A stretch of 64,000 nucleotides of DNA from Dysgonomonas sp. HGC4. GTDB taxonomy: Bacteria > Bacteroidota > Bacteroidia > Bacteroidales > Dysgonomonadaceae. Shown piece after piece: positions 36,075-45,394 of the stretch (within the stretch, counting starts at the first letter, position 1; every line of letters starts with the position of its first letter). The DNA lies in NCBI RefSeq assembly GCF_001261715.1, contig NZ_CVRU01000148.1, positions 3,751-67,750 on the forward strand, read 5' to 3'. Position numbers and translations under genes: made by a program. Under the pieces are notes generated by a model. It saw only the letters and a list, made by a program, of their open reading frames with translations, ran no database searches and was not told where the DNA came from.

Positions 36075-37094
36075 ATGATTGATAAAATAAACAAACTACT
36101 ATCTGATATAGAAGAAGTAAAGGCTACCAACCTTCAAGAGTTGGAAGATCTGCGTATCAAATTTTTAAGTAAAAAAGGTGCGATTTCTGTTCTTATGGAC
36201 GATTTCAGAAATGTAGCAGCAGAAGAGAAAAAAGTACTCGGCATGAGACTTAATGAGCTAAAGAACAAAGCTCAGGACAAAATCAATGAATTAAAAGAAA
36301 ATCTGGAGAACTCAAACTCTACAGAGGAAACTATAGACCTTACCCGTACAGCTTACCCTGTACAACTGGGAAGCCGTCATCCACTTTCGTTGGTAAAAAA
36401 AGAAATCTGCGATATATTTAAACGCTTAGGCTTCTCTATTGCCGAAGGACCCGAGATTGAAGACGACTGGCATGTATTCTCGTCTCTAAACTTTGCAGAC
36501 GATCATCCCGCACGCGATATGCAGGATACGTTTTTCATTGCCCGTAGTCCTGAAGTAGTATTGCGTACACATACTTCATCGGTACAAACACGTGTAATGG
36601 AAAAACAAGAGCCTCCTATCCGCATTATTTGTCCCGGACGTGTATATCGTAACGAGGCTATTTCATACCGTGCACATTGTTTCTTCCATCAAGTAGAAGC
36701 TCTTTATATTGATAAAAACGTATCGTTTGCCGATTTGAAACAAGTATTGCTTTTCTTCGCAAAAGAAATGTTTGGTGCAGATACAAAAATACGCTTGCGT
36801 CCTTCGTATTTCCCATTCACTGAACCTAGTGCCGAAATGGATATTTCTTGTAATATCTGTGGAGGTAAAGGTTGTCCTTTCTGTAAACACACAGGATGGG
36901 TAGAGATATTAGGCTGCGGAATGGTAGATCCTAACGTTTTAGAAAATTGTGGTATTGACAGTAAAGTATATACAGGATATGCCCTAGGTATGGGTATTGA
37001 GCGTATTACTAACTTAAAATATAGAGTTAAAGATTTACGTATGTTCTCTGAAAACGATGTACGTTTCTTGAAACAATTCGAAAACGCACAGTAA
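36075..37094 (+). CDS. pheS: Phenylalanyl-tRNA synthetase alpha subunit
   Basis: 339 residues. An N-terminal coiled-coil tRNA-binding domain (1-85) precedes the class II catalytic core: HPLSLVKKEICDIFKRLGFS, EDDWHVFSSLNF, DTFFI, LRTHTSSVQTRVM (motif 1 region), GRVYRNEAISYRAHCFFHQVE (motif 2) and GYALGMGIERITNLKY (motif 3). A Cys cluster (CNICGGKGCPFC) interrupts the core, as seen in many Bacteroidetes PheS. It charges tRNA-Phe with the beta subunit, which is not in this window. The next lipoprotein gene follows by 9 nt. Confidence 0.97.
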   Translation: MIDKINKLLSDIEEVKATNLQELEDLRIKFLSKKGAISVLMDDFRNVAAEEKKVLGMRLNELKNKAQDKINELKENLENSNSTEETIDLTRTAYPVQLGSRHPLSLVKKEICDIFKRLGFSIAEGPEIEDDWHVFSSLNFADDHPARDMQDTFFIARSPEVVLRTHTSSVQTRVMEKQEPPIRIICPGRVYRNEAISYRAHCFFHQVEALYIDKNVSFADLKQVLLFFAKEMFGADTKIRLRPSYFPFTEPSAEMDISCNICGGKGCPFCKHTGWVEILGCGMVDPNVLENCGIDSKVYTGYALGMGIERITNLKYRVKDLRMFSENDVRFLKQFENAQ

Positions 37095-37103
37095 GAATAA
37101 GAT

Positions 37104-37649
37104 ATGAGATATATTATTTATTGTCTGCTATCTCTTATTCTACTAAGTAGTTGCAGTTCAGGAAAAATATCAACCACTGAAACAAAACCTACGGAGACTA
37201 TTATTTTCGGAAGACTAAGTATCTATAAAGATAACTCAATAAAGCCGCAAGATATATGGGTACATTTTAATGAGCGGAATTGGGGTAAAACTCTAGCAAG
37301 AATTGATGACAAAGGATATTTTATGGCTAAAGTTCCTTTAGGAAAGAATCATATAGCAATGCTCGCATATAGCAATAAATATGCCAACCTGCCTAAAAGC
37401 TATATAAGTATAGATATAGAAGATCCTAACACCATTTATTATGTAGGGGATATTTATATCAATTGGAGTCCTAACCATGGAGAGCAAAGATCAAATCAAG
37501 GTCTTCTAGGTACTTTAGTTGAAAATAGTAAGGATGGTAAACGTATACCTGCAAGTGTAAAAAGTTCAGAGTCTACAATAAACTATTTTAAACAAATGTT
37601 TCCGGAAAACACCAAAGAAATAGAGACTAAGCTAATAATAATTGAATAA
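37104..37649 (+). CDS. Small lipoprotein, YYVGDI family
   Basis: 181 residues with lipobox Cys17 (LSSC). No named family. It contains TIIFGRLSIYKDN, a beta-rich stretch (GYFMAKVPLGKNHIAML), then IYYVGDIYINWSP and a C-terminal helix with NYFKQMFPENTKEIE. The gene at 38826-39419 shares the order IVFGRF, YYVGDIFMKWTP and FHQIYPDDNREVI, so the two are paralogues. It starts 9 nt after pheS and is followed 21 nt later by the nitroreductase lipoprotein. Confidence 0.8.
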   Translation: MRYIIYCLLSLILLSSCSSGKISTTETKPTETIIFGRLSIYKDNSIKPQDIWVHFNERNWGKTLARIDDKGYFMAKVPLGKNHIAMLAYSNKYANLPKSYISIDIEDPNTIYYVGDIYINWSPNHGEQRSNQGLLGTLVENSKDGKRIPASVKSSESTINYFKQMFPENTKEIETKLIIIE

Positions 37650-37670
37650 CAGCAATAATAAAATTAGAAT

Positions 37671-38324
37671 ATGAAAAAACTATTACTCTTATTCGTTGGA
37701 TCTTTATTTTTTATTTCTTGTCAAGAGACAGTAAAAGAAACTATGATAACAACCGCATCAGAACATAAAAACGAAGTGGTAGAAGCAATTAAAAATCGTA
37801 GAAGCATTCGATCGTATAAACCTGAGCAAATAGATCAGGCACAACTAGATACTATTATCGATTGTGGAATAAATGCACCAAGTGCTTTAAACAAACAAAC
37901 GTGGGAAGTTCGTGTAATTCAAAATGCAGATCTTCTGAATCGTATCAACAGCAGTTTTGTTGAAAAAGCGAAAGGAAAAGACTTAAAAGGTAGTGCTTCA
38001 CGTTCACAAGAACCCGGTTTTAGTGTATTTCATGGCTCACCTACTCTTATAATTGTAGGTAGAGAGAAGAATAATCCAACAAGCTTTGTAGATTGTGGCT
38101 TATTAGCACAAAACATACTACTTAGTGCCGAATCGATGAATATCGGAACATGCACAATAGGTAATATGGCTAGTATTCTAAACGATCCGGATGCTAAAGA
38201 ATTCTTGAAAGAAATCAATATGCCTGATACACACGAAGTAGCTTTTGGTATTGCAATCGGCTATAAAAACGAAAGTCCCGAAGCTAAACCAAGAGACGCC
38301 AGCAAAGTACAATATATTAAATAA
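37671..38324 (+). CDS. Nitroreductase-family lipoprotein
   Basis: 217 residues. From residue 37 it is a standard nitroreductase: EAIKNRRSIRSYKPEQID (FMN phosphate binding), NAPSALNKQTWEVRVI, GLLAQNILLSAESMNIGTCTIG and the C-terminal VAFGIAIGYKNESP. Family members are usually cytosolic FMN oxidoreductases using NAD(P)H, but this one starts with MKKLLLLFVGSLFFISC and a Cys17 lipobox, implying export. How it would be reduced outside the cytosol is unknown. It is cotranscribed with the YYVGDI lipoprotein. Confidence 0.88.
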   Translation: MKKLLLLFVGSLFFISCQETVKETMITTASEHKNEVVEAIKNRRSIRSYKPEQIDQAQLDTIIDCGINAPSALNKQTWEVRVIQNADLLNRINSSFVEKAKGKDLKGSASRSQEPGFSVFHGSPTLIIVGREKNNPTSFVDCGLLAQNILLSAESMNIGTCTIGNMASILNDPDAKEFLKEINMPDTHEVAFGIAIGYKNESPEAKPRDASKVQYIK

Positions 38325-38350
38325 GAGATCTTAATTAATTATATTCATAT

Positions 38351-38389
38351 AAATAGGCTTTCAAATTGATATTGAAAGCCTATTTTTTT
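38351..38389 (+). terminator. Terminator after the nitroreductase gene
   Basis: A 13-bp perfect stem (AATAGGCTTTCAA and complement) with a 7-nt loop, then seven T. Confidence 0.9.
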
Positions 38390-38422
38390 CACCATCATTT
38401 TATGGTTGTAAGCTATGTGGCT

Positions 38423-38638
38423 TTAAAGTTCTTCTTTAAATCTGTCAACCTCTAGCCCATCGACAATAACTTTCCCGAAAAACATGGATGCAGGTCTCAC
38501 CCAGATTCCATATTCGCCATATAAAGCCTGATAGACCACCATATCTTCTAAAGTTTCACTGTCTTTGGCTAGGCTTATAAATTTGTAGCGGTTTCCCTTG
38601 AAATGCACAAAGAAACGTTCTTTCGGTTTTGAATCCAT
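38423..38638 (-). CDS. DUF1653 family protein
   Basis: 71 residues matching the short DUF1653 domain: VHFKGNRYKFISLAKDSETLEDMVVYQALYG, then YGIWVRPASMFFGKV. The domain is small, beta-rich and cytosolic; its function is unknown. It is a single gene with a minus-strand TATATTTG box at 38658-38665, close to the ATG. Confidence 0.92.
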   Translation of the reverse strand: MDSKPKERFFVHFKGNRYKFISLAKDSETLEDMVVYQALYGEYGIWVRPASMFFGKVIVDGLEVDRFKEEL

Positions 38639-38657
38639 AGATTTGATAATTAAGGTG

Positions 38658-38665
38658 CAAATATA
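38658..38665 (-). promoter_or_regulatory. -7 box of the DUF1653 gene
   Basis: TATATTTG on the minus strand, 20 nt before the ATG. The divergent box at 38698 serves the other strand. Confidence 0.55.
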
Positions 38666-38697
38666 AAAGAGTTTTTCCTGACACGAGACCTTTTTAT

Positions 38698-38705
38698 TAC
38701 ATTTG
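38698..38705 (+). promoter_or_regulatory. -7 box of the second YYVGDI lipoprotein gene
   Basis: TACATTTG on the plus strand. It directly follows GAGACCTTTTTATT, a half-copy of the dispersed GTC-N3-GAC motif. Confidence 0.5.
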
Positions 38706-38825
38706 CAATATAATTAAGGCTGCAAACCGTTTTAGCGTTGTAAGCTACGACAGTAACAATAGATTATATAAAGATTGCTGAACAAACAATTGCCGGTTAT
38801 TTAATTATCATACAATAGTAAACTC

Positions 38826-39419
38826 ATGAAGAATATTACTCTCTTTATATTGGCAATATTTACTTTATTGGTCTGCACAAGCAGCAAACCCATAAAGACA
38901 AAGCCTAATGAAGCAATCGTATTTGGTCGCTTTATTTTAGATAATAATTCGGATATAGACCATGAAAAGATTGAATTACAATTTCTAAGAAGCCCGAGAG
39001 GTACAGCTAAAGTGAAGGTCGGCAAAGACGGTTTCTTCTGTCTGAAAATGCAGATTGGAAATACTCTTACCGACTTTATTCAATACAAAGACGGTGGAAC
39101 TTTCCGTAAGATACTTACAAACAGTTGTCTTACATTATCCTTTAATGAGACTGACAAAGTCTATTATGTAGGTGATATTTTCATGAAGTGGACACCAACC
39201 GACAGAGATAAAATTAAAAAAGGCTTTTCGCTGGGTGTAGGAATGGGCAATAACAGTATGGGAGGGTCTTTTGCAATACCCATTGGAGAGAACTACACAC
39301 CGGGTGAAGACTGCCCTGAAATAACAATCAGAGAAATGCAGGAAACTATTGACCAGTTCCACCAAATATATCCCGATGATAATAGAGAGGTGATAATACA
39401 ATTCATGGATCTCAACTAA
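38826..39419 (+). CDS. Small lipoprotein, YYVGDI family (second copy)
   Basis: 197 residues with a likely lipobox at Cys17 (TLLVC). It is a diverged paralogue of 37104-37649: IVFGRFILDNN, KVYYVGDIFMKWTP and the C-terminal QFHQIYPDDNREVIIQF correspond. In between it has a Gly/Met-rich insert (LGVGMGNNSMGGSF). The protein is probably anchored at the membrane facing the periplasm or surface. Function unknown. It has its own promoter and a terminator at 39457. Confidence 0.8.
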   Translation: MKNITLFILAIFTLLVCTSSKPIKTKPNEAIVFGRFILDNNSDIDHEKIELQFLRSPRGTAKVKVGKDGFFCLKMQIGNTLTDFIQYKDGGTFRKILTNSCLTLSFNETDKVYYVGDIFMKWTPTDRDKIKKGFSLGVGMGNNSMGGSFAIPIGENYTPGEDCPEITIREMQETIDQFHQIYPDDNREVIIQFMDLN

Positions 39420-39456
39420 GAATCAACCTTTTAGGAAGATAACTTTCGATACAAAA

Positions 39457-39488
39457 AAGATAAGGATGTATATTCTTATCTTTTTTTA
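39457..39488 (+). terminator. Terminator before fabD
   Basis: A 9-bp stem (AAAGATAAG and complement) followed by a run of T, partly overlapping the upstream part of the fabD promoter. Confidence 0.8.
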
Positions 39489-39489
39489 T

Positions 39490-39497
39490 TAAATTTG
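39490..39497 (+). promoter_or_regulatory. -7 box of fabD
   Basis: TAAATTTG, giving a leader of about 115 nt that contains the hairpin at 39518 and an ACTTTGG/CCAAAGT inverted repeat. Confidence 0.55.
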
Positions 39498-39517
39498 CCA
39501 ACCTTATCAGAACTATT

Positions 39518-39531
39518 AAGTCTTCGGACTT
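39518..39531 (+). repeat. Variant of the dispersed palindrome in the fabD leader
   Basis: AAGTC-TTCG-GACTT, a UUCG-loop hairpin, is followed by CTTCATTACTTTGG and a second inverted repeat. The layout matches the copy at 34433. Confidence 0.5.
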
Positions 39532-39617
39532 CTTCATTACTTTGGTAGATGTCATAGCCAAAGTATGTTACAATATAATATGACAATAAACAGTTGAAAG
39601 TACTTAATAAAAACAAA

Positions 39618-40499
39618 ATGAAAGCATTTGTATTTCCAGGTCAAGGTGCACAATTCGTAGGAATGGGTAAAGACTTGTACGAAACATCTCCCGTAGCTAA
39701 AGATTTATTCGAAAAAGCGAATGAGATTCTTGGATTTCGCATTACCGATTTAATGTTCAGCGGTACAGACGAAGACTTACGTCAAACTAAAGTAACCCAG
39801 CCAGCTATATTTTTACATTCAGTAATTCTTGCTAAAACTTTAGGTGAAGAATTTAAACCCGATATGGTAGCAGGTCACTCTTTAGGTGAATTTTCGGCTC
39901 TTGTAGCGGCTAACTCTTTATCGTTTGAGGATGGCTTGAAACTTGTCTATAAACGTGCTTTGGCTATGCAAAAAGCTTGTGAGCTAAATCCATCGACAAT
40001 GGCTGCCGTACTTGGTTTACCTGACGAAAAGGTAGAAGAAGTATGTGCTTCTATTACTGATGAGATTGTAGTTCCTGCGAACTATAACTGTCCAGGACAG
40101 ATTGTTATTTCGGGTACAAATGCAGGTATAGATAAAGCTTGCGAACTATTGAAAGAAGCTGGTGCTAAACGTGCTCTTAAACTAAGTGTGGGTGGAGCAT
40201 TTCACTCTCCATTGATGAATCCGGCTAAAGAAGAATTAGAGAAAGCAATCAACGAGACTCAATTCTCTAAACCTATTTGCCCAGTTTATCAAAACGTAAC
40301 AACAGTTGCTGAAACTGAACCAGAAGCAATCAAGAAAAATCTTATCGCTCAATTGACTGCTCCTGTTAAATGGACTCAATCGGCAGAGCATATGATTGCT
40401 GACGGTGCGACTGAATTTGTAGAACTAGGACCGGGTGCAGTTCTTCAAGGTCTTGTTAAAAAGATCAACAAAGAAATCGCAACAAGCGGAAAACAATAA
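39618..40499 (+). CDS. fabD: Malonyl-CoA:ACP transacylase
   Basis: 293 residues from the ATG at 39618; a TTG eight codons earlier is less likely. The N-terminus is MKAFVFPGQGAQFVGMG. The nucleophile Ser88 lies in AGHSLGEFSAL, the substrate Arg and Gln regions follow, and the catalytic His is in GGAFHSPLM. It moves malonyl from CoA to acyl carrier protein for type II fatty acid synthesis. No other fab gene is adjacent. Confidence 0.97.
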   Translation: MKAFVFPGQGAQFVGMGKDLYETSPVAKDLFEKANEILGFRITDLMFSGTDEDLRQTKVTQPAIFLHSVILAKTLGEEFKPDMVAGHSLGEFSALVAANSLSFEDGLKLVYKRALAMQKACELNPSTMAAVLGLPDEKVEEVCASITDEIVVPANYNCPGQIVISGTNAGIDKACELLKEAGAKRALKLSVGGAFHSPLMNPAKEELEKAINETQFSKPICPVYQNVTTVAETEPEAIKKNLIAQLTAPVKWTQSAEHMIADGATEFVELGPGAVLQGLVKKINKEIATSGKQ

Positions 40500-40513
40500 G
40501 GTTTACAGACCTT
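40498..40513 (+). repeat. Degenerate copy of the dispersed palindrome at the fabD stop
   Basis: AAGGTTTACAGACCTT starts inside the stop codon of fabD and is followed by TTATTACTTTT and a GGGTAA/TTACCC hairpin, the same layout as the other copies. Confidence 0.45.
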
Positions 40514-40601
40514 TTATTACTTTTCGGGGTAATAATTAGAGTTACCCAAAGTGATAATCGCAATGCAAATTGAATAATACAATTTAGGATTTATCAGATA
40601 T

Positions 40602-40638
40602 AAAAATAAGGCATCCCCGAAAGAGATGCCTTATTTTT
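40602..40638. terminator. Bidirectional terminator between fabD and the satP-like gene
   Basis: A 14-bp perfect stem (AAAAATAAGGCATC and complement) with a 9-nt loop between two convergent genes. Confidence 0.9.
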
Positions 40639-40657
40639 GTTTTATCTTATACTATTC

Positions 40658-41254
40658 TTATTTCAATATAGGACTGCCTACGGGCACTATATTTTTTCCG
40701 AAAAAGCTATTCAGATACTTTGCTGCCAAGATATAAAATGTAAGCAGCGATATAGCCAACTCTGCGTAAGCTGCTACTGCATGCCACGCATGACCACAAC
40801 CAAACGAATCTAAAGCTAAGCCTAAAAACAAGACTACGATTAATATCAAAAGAACAAACATCGCTTTCGACATTTTAAGCCCCGATATGGTAAATACAAT
40901 TGTCAATATCATGTAACCGACAAAGACAAAACCCAATTGTTTTACATCAACAGCTTGAGCCAATGTTTCGCCAAAACAACCAAGCTTGATCAACCAACTC
41001 ATAGCCATACCTACCCAGAATAATCCGTAGGCACTAAAAGCGGTAGCACCAAATAAGTTGTTATGTTTAAAATCAAATAAAGAAGCTATGATTTGTGCAA
41101 CGCCACCTAAAAAGATAGCCCAAACCATAACGAAGGAAAGACCTGAAGTCAATTCCATTTTTTGAGACGATGCGACAAGTGTAACAATTGCCAAACCAAA
41201 CAATCCTAGCGTGGTTGGATCAGCAACCTCAATTTTCACATTCTTTGTTTCCAT
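40658..41254 (-). CDS. Acetate/succinate transporter, GPR1/FUN34/YaaH family
   Basis: 198 residues with six transmembrane helices. The family signature region near the N-terminus reads ADPTTLGLFGLAIVTLVASS, followed by FLGGVAQIIASLFDFKHNNLFGATAFSAYGLFW with the NxxxATAF segment. E. coli SatP, the model, is a proton-coupled acetate and succinate carrier. In a fermentative anaerobe it may handle excreted acetate or succinate. It is a single gene with a TATTTTTG box at 41278-41285. Confidence 0.92.
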   Translation of the reverse strand: METKNVKIEVADPTTLGLFGLAIVTLVASSQKMELTSGLSFVMVWAIFLGGVAQIIASLFDFKHNNLFGATAFSAYGLFWVGMAMSWLIKLGCFGETLAQAVDVKQLGFVFVGYMILTIVFTISGLKMSKAMFVLLILIVVLFLGLALDSFGCGHAWHAVAAYAELAISLLTFYILAAKYLNSFFGKNIVPVGSPILK

Positions 41255-41277
41255 TTATATTTTTTTAATTGAAGCGG

Positions 41278-41285
41278 CAAAAATA
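41278..41285 (-). promoter_or_regulatory. -7 box of the satP-like gene
   Basis: TATTTTTG on the minus strand, 23 nt before the ATG. From 41286 to about 41740 on either strand I see no convincing gene; a 68-codon frame at 41314-41520 has no recognisable domain. Confidence 0.5.
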
Positions 41286-41744
41286 GTAAATATAAGGTTA
41301 CGGCAATTGTTTAATGATAGAATCTATTAAAGATAATCTTTTTATCACTTTTTTCTATATTTATTTATACCACAACTTACTACTTTCCTGTAATTTTAAG
41401 CGAATCGAAGTATCATATATTTTAGCTGGAAAAAGTAAAAAAGAATACCCAAGATTTAATATTCGAGTCAAAGAGGATACTTCTCTAAAACAATGTGCGT
41501 TTTACACTTTTAGAATTTAATGGACAACTTTCATCCATTCAAAATTGAAAATAAGAATTATCCATTCTTATACTTCAAGACAGAATTACCTGATTTAATA
41601 AGCTACACAGAACGTTTCACATCAAATACAAGAAACAGAAATCTCTTTTAAAATTTTCGTTTTGGAAAACTTTCTTAAAAATTGTTGATAAATAATTTTC
41701 CATTTTAAGCAACTTTCTCATTTTTTATTCACAACTTTGTCATT

Positions 41745-41945
41745 AGTTATTGGTGTCACTAATCCTATTTCTTGGATGGGTGATGAAAAGGGAATCAGGT
41801 GTAAATCCTGAACAGACCCGCTGCTGTAAACTCTACAACAGTCTTGAAACAAATCTCAAACCACTGTTTCGATTTTGAAACGGGAAGGATGTTTCTAAAG
41901 ACAGAGTAAGTCAGAAGACCTGCCGATAAAAGTAAAAGTTTTGTC
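41745..41945 (+). promoter_or_regulatory. Adenosylcobalamin riboswitch
   Basis: The conserved B12-box elements are present in order: GGGAATCAGGTGTAAATCC (41800-41818), GAACAGACCCGCTGCTGTAA (about 41820-41828 onward), a variable arm, then AGTCAGAAGACCTGCCGATA (41908-41927). They match the cobalamin class I core and its closing strand. A TTGTC/GACAA hairpin (41941-41963) follows and could be the expression platform. The switch lies about 230 nt before the Cys-rich gene and nrdDG. A CAACTTTG, one mismatch from a -7 box, lies near 41732. Binding of cobalamin would be expected to switch the operon off. Confidence 0.92.
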
Positions 41946-41994
41946 TTTCGAGGATTAAGGACAATTCAACACGAAGTAAAATTCAGTTTTAAAT

Positions 41995-42071
41995 ATGTAT
42001 TGGTATCAGCCTCAACCTTCATTCCTCTCAAGGGAATGACTATGGCATCGGCTTCCTTTATCTATCTATAA
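41995..42071 (+). other. Possible leader peptides below the riboswitch
   Basis: Two tiny frames follow each other: 14 codons (41995-42039, MYWYQPQPSFLSRE) and 9 codons (42042-42071, MASASFIYL). The first ends in a TCATTCC/GGAATGA hairpin. They may be chance, but their compact arrangement in the expression-platform zone is recorded. Confidence 0.2.
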
Positions 42072-42175
42072 ATCTGTTTTTATACTGACCATACAATCCA
42101 AAAGTAAAAAAGAAAAGCTTTATCAATAAGAAAGCTTCAGTAAATAGATTCAATAACAAACTAAAAATTACAATT

Positions 42176-42397
42176 ATGGAAAAGATATGTCCACGCTGTA
42201 CAACAGCTTTCAGATGCAGAGAAGACAGAGTTGAATTGTGCAGTTGCTCAAAAACAGCTAAAGTTATAGGTGTACGCGATTATGTAAAAGAAACTTACGA
42301 GAGCTGCCTTTGTCCTAAATGTCTGCAAGAAGCTAGCAGCACCTTTTATAATATTGGTGTAAATCCCAAATTTTTAAATAAGAAGAAAGCTGTTTAA
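42176..42397 (+). CDS. Cysteine-rich CWC-like zinc protein
   Basis: 73 residues with three Cys pairs: CPRC near the N-terminus, CSC in the middle and CLCPKC, the arrangement of small Cys_rich_CWC proteins (usual CPRC...CWC...CxC), though the central CWC reads CSC here. It probably binds zinc. Its place between the B12 riboswitch and nrdD, 68 nt upstream of the latter, suggests it works with the anaerobic reductase, but its function is unknown. Confidence 0.8.
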   Translation: MEKICPRCTTAFRCREDRVELCSCSKTAKVIGVRDYVKETYESCLCPKCLQEASSTFYNIGVNPKFLNKKKAV

Positions 42398-42465
42398 GGG
42401 TATAAACCTCAGCTATATTATATTCTTCATTTATTTTATTATCCTACTTAATAGAAGCAATTCCT

Positions 42466-44850
42466 ATGGACTTTTCAGAAATTCTTATCACAAAAAGAGA
42501 TGGTAAACAAGAAGTATTTTCAATTGAGAAAATAAAAAATGCTGTCACCAAATCATTCAGAGCGAGTAGCATCTCCGACTCGGAACGCGAAATGTATGAG
42601 ATTTCGTTTGCTGTTGCCAATGAAATTAAAAAGCCAACCATTACGGTTGAAGAGATACAAGATCTGGTAGAAAAAGAATTGATGAGAAGAAATCCTAAGG
42701 CTGCCAAAAAGTATATCATATATCGTGAATGGCGCAATGTGGAACGCCATAAGAAAACGCATATGAAACATATTATGGACGGAATTGTTTCTATTGAGAA
42801 GAACGATGTAAACCTGAGCAATGCAAACATGTCGGCTCATACTCCTGCTGGACAGATGATGACTTTTGCATCGGAAGTTACAAAGGATTATGCCGAAAAA
42901 TATCTGGTAAATCCCGAATACACTCTTGCCCACAAAAACGGAGATATTCACATTCACGACCTCGATTATTACCCGACTAAAACTACTACTTGTATTCAAT
43001 ACGATCTGGACGATCTTTTTGAGAAAGGATTCAGAACAAAAAATGGAAGTATCCGTACACCTCAATCCATACAAAGCTACGCTACATTGGCTACCATTGT
43101 TTTTCAAACCAATCAGAATGAACAACATGGAGGACAATCTATTCCCGCTTTCGATTTTTTCATGGCAAAGGGTGTACTCAAGTCCTTTCAAAAACATCTG
43201 GCTTCTAATATTACCTTATTATATCAACTTGAAGATCAAAGCATCAATGAGCAGGATATAAAGAAGATCGTTAAGAGCTTAGTATCAAGTATCAATATAC
43301 CCGATAATGAGAAAGAAGAACTGCTTAAAGCACTCAATATTCAATCGGAAGTACTTAATATAAAAAACCTAAATGCTCTCATTCACCGTTCTGTTGAAAC
43401 AACCCGAAAGGATACCCATCAGGCAATGGAGGCCTTTATTCACAACCTCAACACCATGCATTCCAGAGGAGGTAATCAGGTAGTATTCAGCTCTATTAAC
43501 TACGGAACAGATACTTCGCCCGAAGGCAGAATGGTTATTCAAGAATTACTGGCTGCTACAACCGAAGGATTGGGAACGGGCGAAATCCCTGTATTTCCCA
43601 TACAAATATTTAAGGTAAAGAAAGGCGTATCTTATAGCGAGTCCGATTATGAAGCAGCAATCTCCAATTTTGAAGATGCTCTCGCGGGAAAAATGAAATT
43701 TGAGTCTCCCAACTTTGATCTTCTGATTGAAGCTTGTCGCACTACTTCGGTAGCACTTTTCCCTAACTTTATGTTTTTGGATGCACCTTTCAACCTACAT
43801 GAGAAATGGAAAGCCGACGACCCTAAACGATATATGTATGAAACTGCAACAATGGGATGCCGCACCCGTGTATTTGAAAACTTACATGGTGAGAAATCGT
43901 CTTTAGGACGTGGAAATCTATCTTTTACTTCGCTCAATCTACCCCGTTTGGCTATTGAAGCACATCAGAAAGCTGAGAACTTGTTTCCCGAAAAAGACAA
44001 ACAAGGTGTTCAGGAAGAGGCTAAGAGAATACTTTTATCCTCTGTAAGATTGATGTCTGAAATGATCGCCGAACAGTTATACGATCGCTATCAGTATCAA
44101 CGGACAGCTCTGGCAAGACAGTTTCCTTTTATGATGGCTAATAATATATGGAAAGGTGGCGACGCTTTAGATTCGAACGAAGAGGTAGGTAATACCATCC
44201 AAAGCGGCACTTTAGGCATTGGCTTTATCGGAGGGCACAATGCAATGGTTGCCATATATGGCGAAGGGCATGCCATCAATAAAAAGGCTTATGATACTCT
44301 TTATGATGTTATCCAAGAAATGAATAAGGTAGCCGAAGAATATAAAGCAAAATACAAGCTGAATTATTCTGTATTGGCAACTCCCGCCGAAGGTTTATCG
44401 GGCAGATTCACCAAGATAGACAGAAAGAAATACGGTGTAATTGATGGCGTTACAGATCGTGACTACTACGTTAATTCATTCCATATAGATGTAAAGGAGC
44501 ATATAAAAGTAGCCGATAAGATTAAATTGGAAGCCCCCTTTCATGCAATTACCAAAGGTGGACATATAACTTATGTGGAACTGGATGGAGAAGCAAAGAA
44601 AAACATATCGGTAATACTCAAAATTGTACACCTGATGCATAAAGAGAATATTGGATATGGCTCGATCAATCACCCCGTAGATACTTGTCGAAAATGTGGC
44701 TATAAGGGAATGATTTATGCAGAATGTCCCTTATGTAAAAGCGAAAACATTACACGTATGCGTCGCATAACGGGATATCTTACGGGAGATTTAGATTCGT
44801 GGAACTCAGCAAAACAAGCTGAAGAAAAAGACAGAATAAAACATGTTTAA
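42466..44850 (+). CDS. nrdD: Anaerobic (class III) ribonucleoside-triphosphate reductase
   Basis: 794 residues. An N-terminal ATP-cone ([20 protein letters not shown], 1-90) gives allosteric activity control. The core has [21 protein letters not shown], the [19 protein letters not shown] active-site loop and TMGCRTRV. Four C-terminal Cys (CRKC, CPLC) bind zinc, and the glycyl radical site is Gly770 in [15 protein letters not shown]. It reduces NTPs to dNTPs under anoxia with formate as reductant and needs no B12. It overlaps nrdG by 8 nt. Confidence 0.97.
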   Translation: MDFSEILITKRDGKQEVFSIEKIKNAVTKSFRASSISDSEREMYEISFAVANEIKKPTITVEEIQDLVEKELMRRNPKAAKKYIIYREWRNVERHKKTHMKHIMDGIVSIEKNDVNLSNANMSAHTPAGQMMTFASEVTKDYAEKYLVNPEYTLAHKNGDIHIHDLDYYPTKTTTCIQYDLDDLFEKGFRTKNGSIRTPQSIQSYATLATIVFQTNQNEQHGGQSIPAFDFFMAKGVLKSFQKHLASNITLLYQLEDQSINEQDIKKIVKSLVSSINIPDNEKEELLKALNIQSEVLNIKNLNALIHRSVETTRKDTHQAMEAFIHNLNTMHSRGGNQVVFSSINYGTDTSPEGRMVIQELLAATTEGLGTGEIPVFPIQIFKVKKGVSYSESDYEAAISNFEDALAGKMKFESPNFDLLIEACRTTSVALFPNFMFLDAPFNLHEKWKADDPKRYMYETATMGCRTRVFENLHGEKSSLGRGNLSFTSLNLPRLAIEAHQKAENLFPEKDKQGVQEEAKRILLSSVRLMSEMIAEQLYDRYQYQRTALARQFPFMMANNIWKGGDALDSNEEVGNTIQSGTLGIGFIGGHNAMVAIYGEGHAINKKAYDTLYDVIQEMNKVAEEYKAKYKLNYSVLATPAEGLSGRFTKIDRKKYGVIDGVTDRDYYVNSFHIDVKEHIKVADKIKLEAPFHAITKGGHITYVELDGEAKKNISVILKIVHLMHKENIGYGSINHPVDTCRKCGYKGMIYAECPLCKSENITRMRRITGYLTGDLDSWNSAKQAEEKDRIKHV

Positions 44851-45379
44851 AGACCCATTACATATATTGAAGATATACGAAGAAACGATATCCGATGGCG
44901 AAGGGCTTCGTTATTCCATCTATCTTTCGGGCTGCAAACATCGTTGCAAAGGCTGCCACAACGAAAGTAGCTGGAATCCAAGTGCAGGAACACCTCTTTC
45001 GAAGGGATGGTTACTCGAAATAATAGAAAATATAAAGTCTAACCCGTTACTTGATGGCATAACTATTTCGGGAGGCGATCCGTTTTTCTATCCTCAATCG
45101 CTTGTTACCCTCTTAAAAACATTAAAGGAACAAACGAAGCTAAACATCTGGTGCTATACCGGTTATACTTACGAAGACATTCTCGCTAAAAAAGAATTAC
45201 ATGCTTGTCTCACCTACATTGACGTACTGGTAGATGGCAGATTTGAGAAAGAGAACTACTCTCCTACCCTATCCTTTAGGGGAAGTACAAACCAAAGGAT
45301 TATAAAATTGAATAAATTACATCCTTGTCGGGAGAAATATTCTATAATTGACAAAAAGTGCAGCGAACTTCCTGTGTGA
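44843..45379 (+). CDS. nrdG: Anaerobic reductase-activating radical SAM enzyme
   Basis: 178 residues. The radical SAM cluster motif is CKHRCKGC (CxxxCxxC) at about residues 31-38, followed by [12 protein letters not shown] (GGE-like SAM site) and WCYTGYTYE. It uses SAM to generate the glycyl radical on NrdD. The start codon lies inside the end of nrdD, so the two are translationally coupled. A strong terminator follows. Confidence 0.96.
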   Translation: MFKDPLHILKIYEETISDGEGLRYSIYLSGCKHRCKGCHNESSWNPSAGTPLSKGWLLEIIENIKSNPLLDGITISGGDPFFYPQSLVTLLKTLKEQTKLNIWCYTGYTYEDILAKKELHACLTYIDVLVDGRFEKENYSPTLSFRGSTNQRIIKLNKLHPCREKYSIIDKKCSELPV

Positions 45380-45394
45380 AAAATACCTTTACTT

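Noticed and set aside
41314-41520. 68-codon open frame before the riboswitch
   Set aside because: No domain, odd composition and no promoter or conserved context; likely chance in A/T-rich DNA.
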